Assembly (NCBI GenBank): GCA_020061125.1 | Contig: JAGUYV010000047.1 | Location: forward strand, 1-37,098 | Direction: 5' to 3' | Length of the DNA stretch: 37,098 nucleotides | Origin: a bacterium | Lineage (GTDB): Bacteria; UBP15; UBA6099; DSWB01 | Shown: positions 35,705-37,098 of the stretch, in pieces | Layout of the letters: each line of letters starts with the position of its first letter | Numbering within the stretch: the stretch's first letter is position 1 | Notes under the pieces: model-generated | The model's input: the letters and a program-made list of their open reading frames with translations, nothing else | Told to the model about the DNA's origin: nothing | Database searches by the model: none | Program-made: the position numbers and the translations under genes

Positions 35705-35868
35705 CCGTGCCCGTCGCAATGTCCATATTTCATTGTTTCCGCATTCAGCGCAGTGCCTATGGAGGCGCTTTGGCGGTTTGCCACGCATCTTTGCGCTTCG
35801 TATAATGAGCGCAAACAGAGTCCCGCGGACGATACTCCGGGGAAACAAGTTCAAATGGGAGATACGGC

Positions 35869-37098
<1,230 letters not shown>

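Overview
GC-rich bacterial chromosomal window, about 37 kb, densely coding on both strands. I support about 28 protein genes (two truncated at the window edges) and three tRNAs. Recognisable content: purine genes purE-purB-purC-purF, lnt, DUF445 and DUF401 membrane proteins, a CheX-like protein, a zinc-ribbon/STAS protein, a GGDEF protein, TPR/beta-propeller and S55 (SpoIVB) peptidase proteins, a large hybrid histidine kinase, three alkaline-phosphatase-superfamily enzymes, an APS kinase (cysC) and cysS. Main second-look items: (1) a 1013-aa fusion of a class III aminotransferase with a complete cyanobacterial-type acyl-ACP reductase (AAR) domain that keeps the Rossmann motif and the putative catalytic Cys, a candidate one-polypeptide route from acyl-ACP to a fatty amine; (2) near-total absence of the palindrome ACGT (four copies found by eye in 37 kb), visible as context-dependent codon choice (GAT-GTG rather than GAC-GTG); (3) a similar C-terminal '...LGY[IL]' tail on two sulfatase-like enzymes and on the unrelated APS kinase; (4) an AT-richer four-helix-bundle (S23/IVS-type) gene flanked by imperfect inverted repeats, inserted between two metabolic genes; (5) Thr in place of the formylglycine Cys/Ser in both sulfatase-like proteins. 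No CRISPR array, transposase or phage module was seen. All calls come from reading the sequence; no database search was run.
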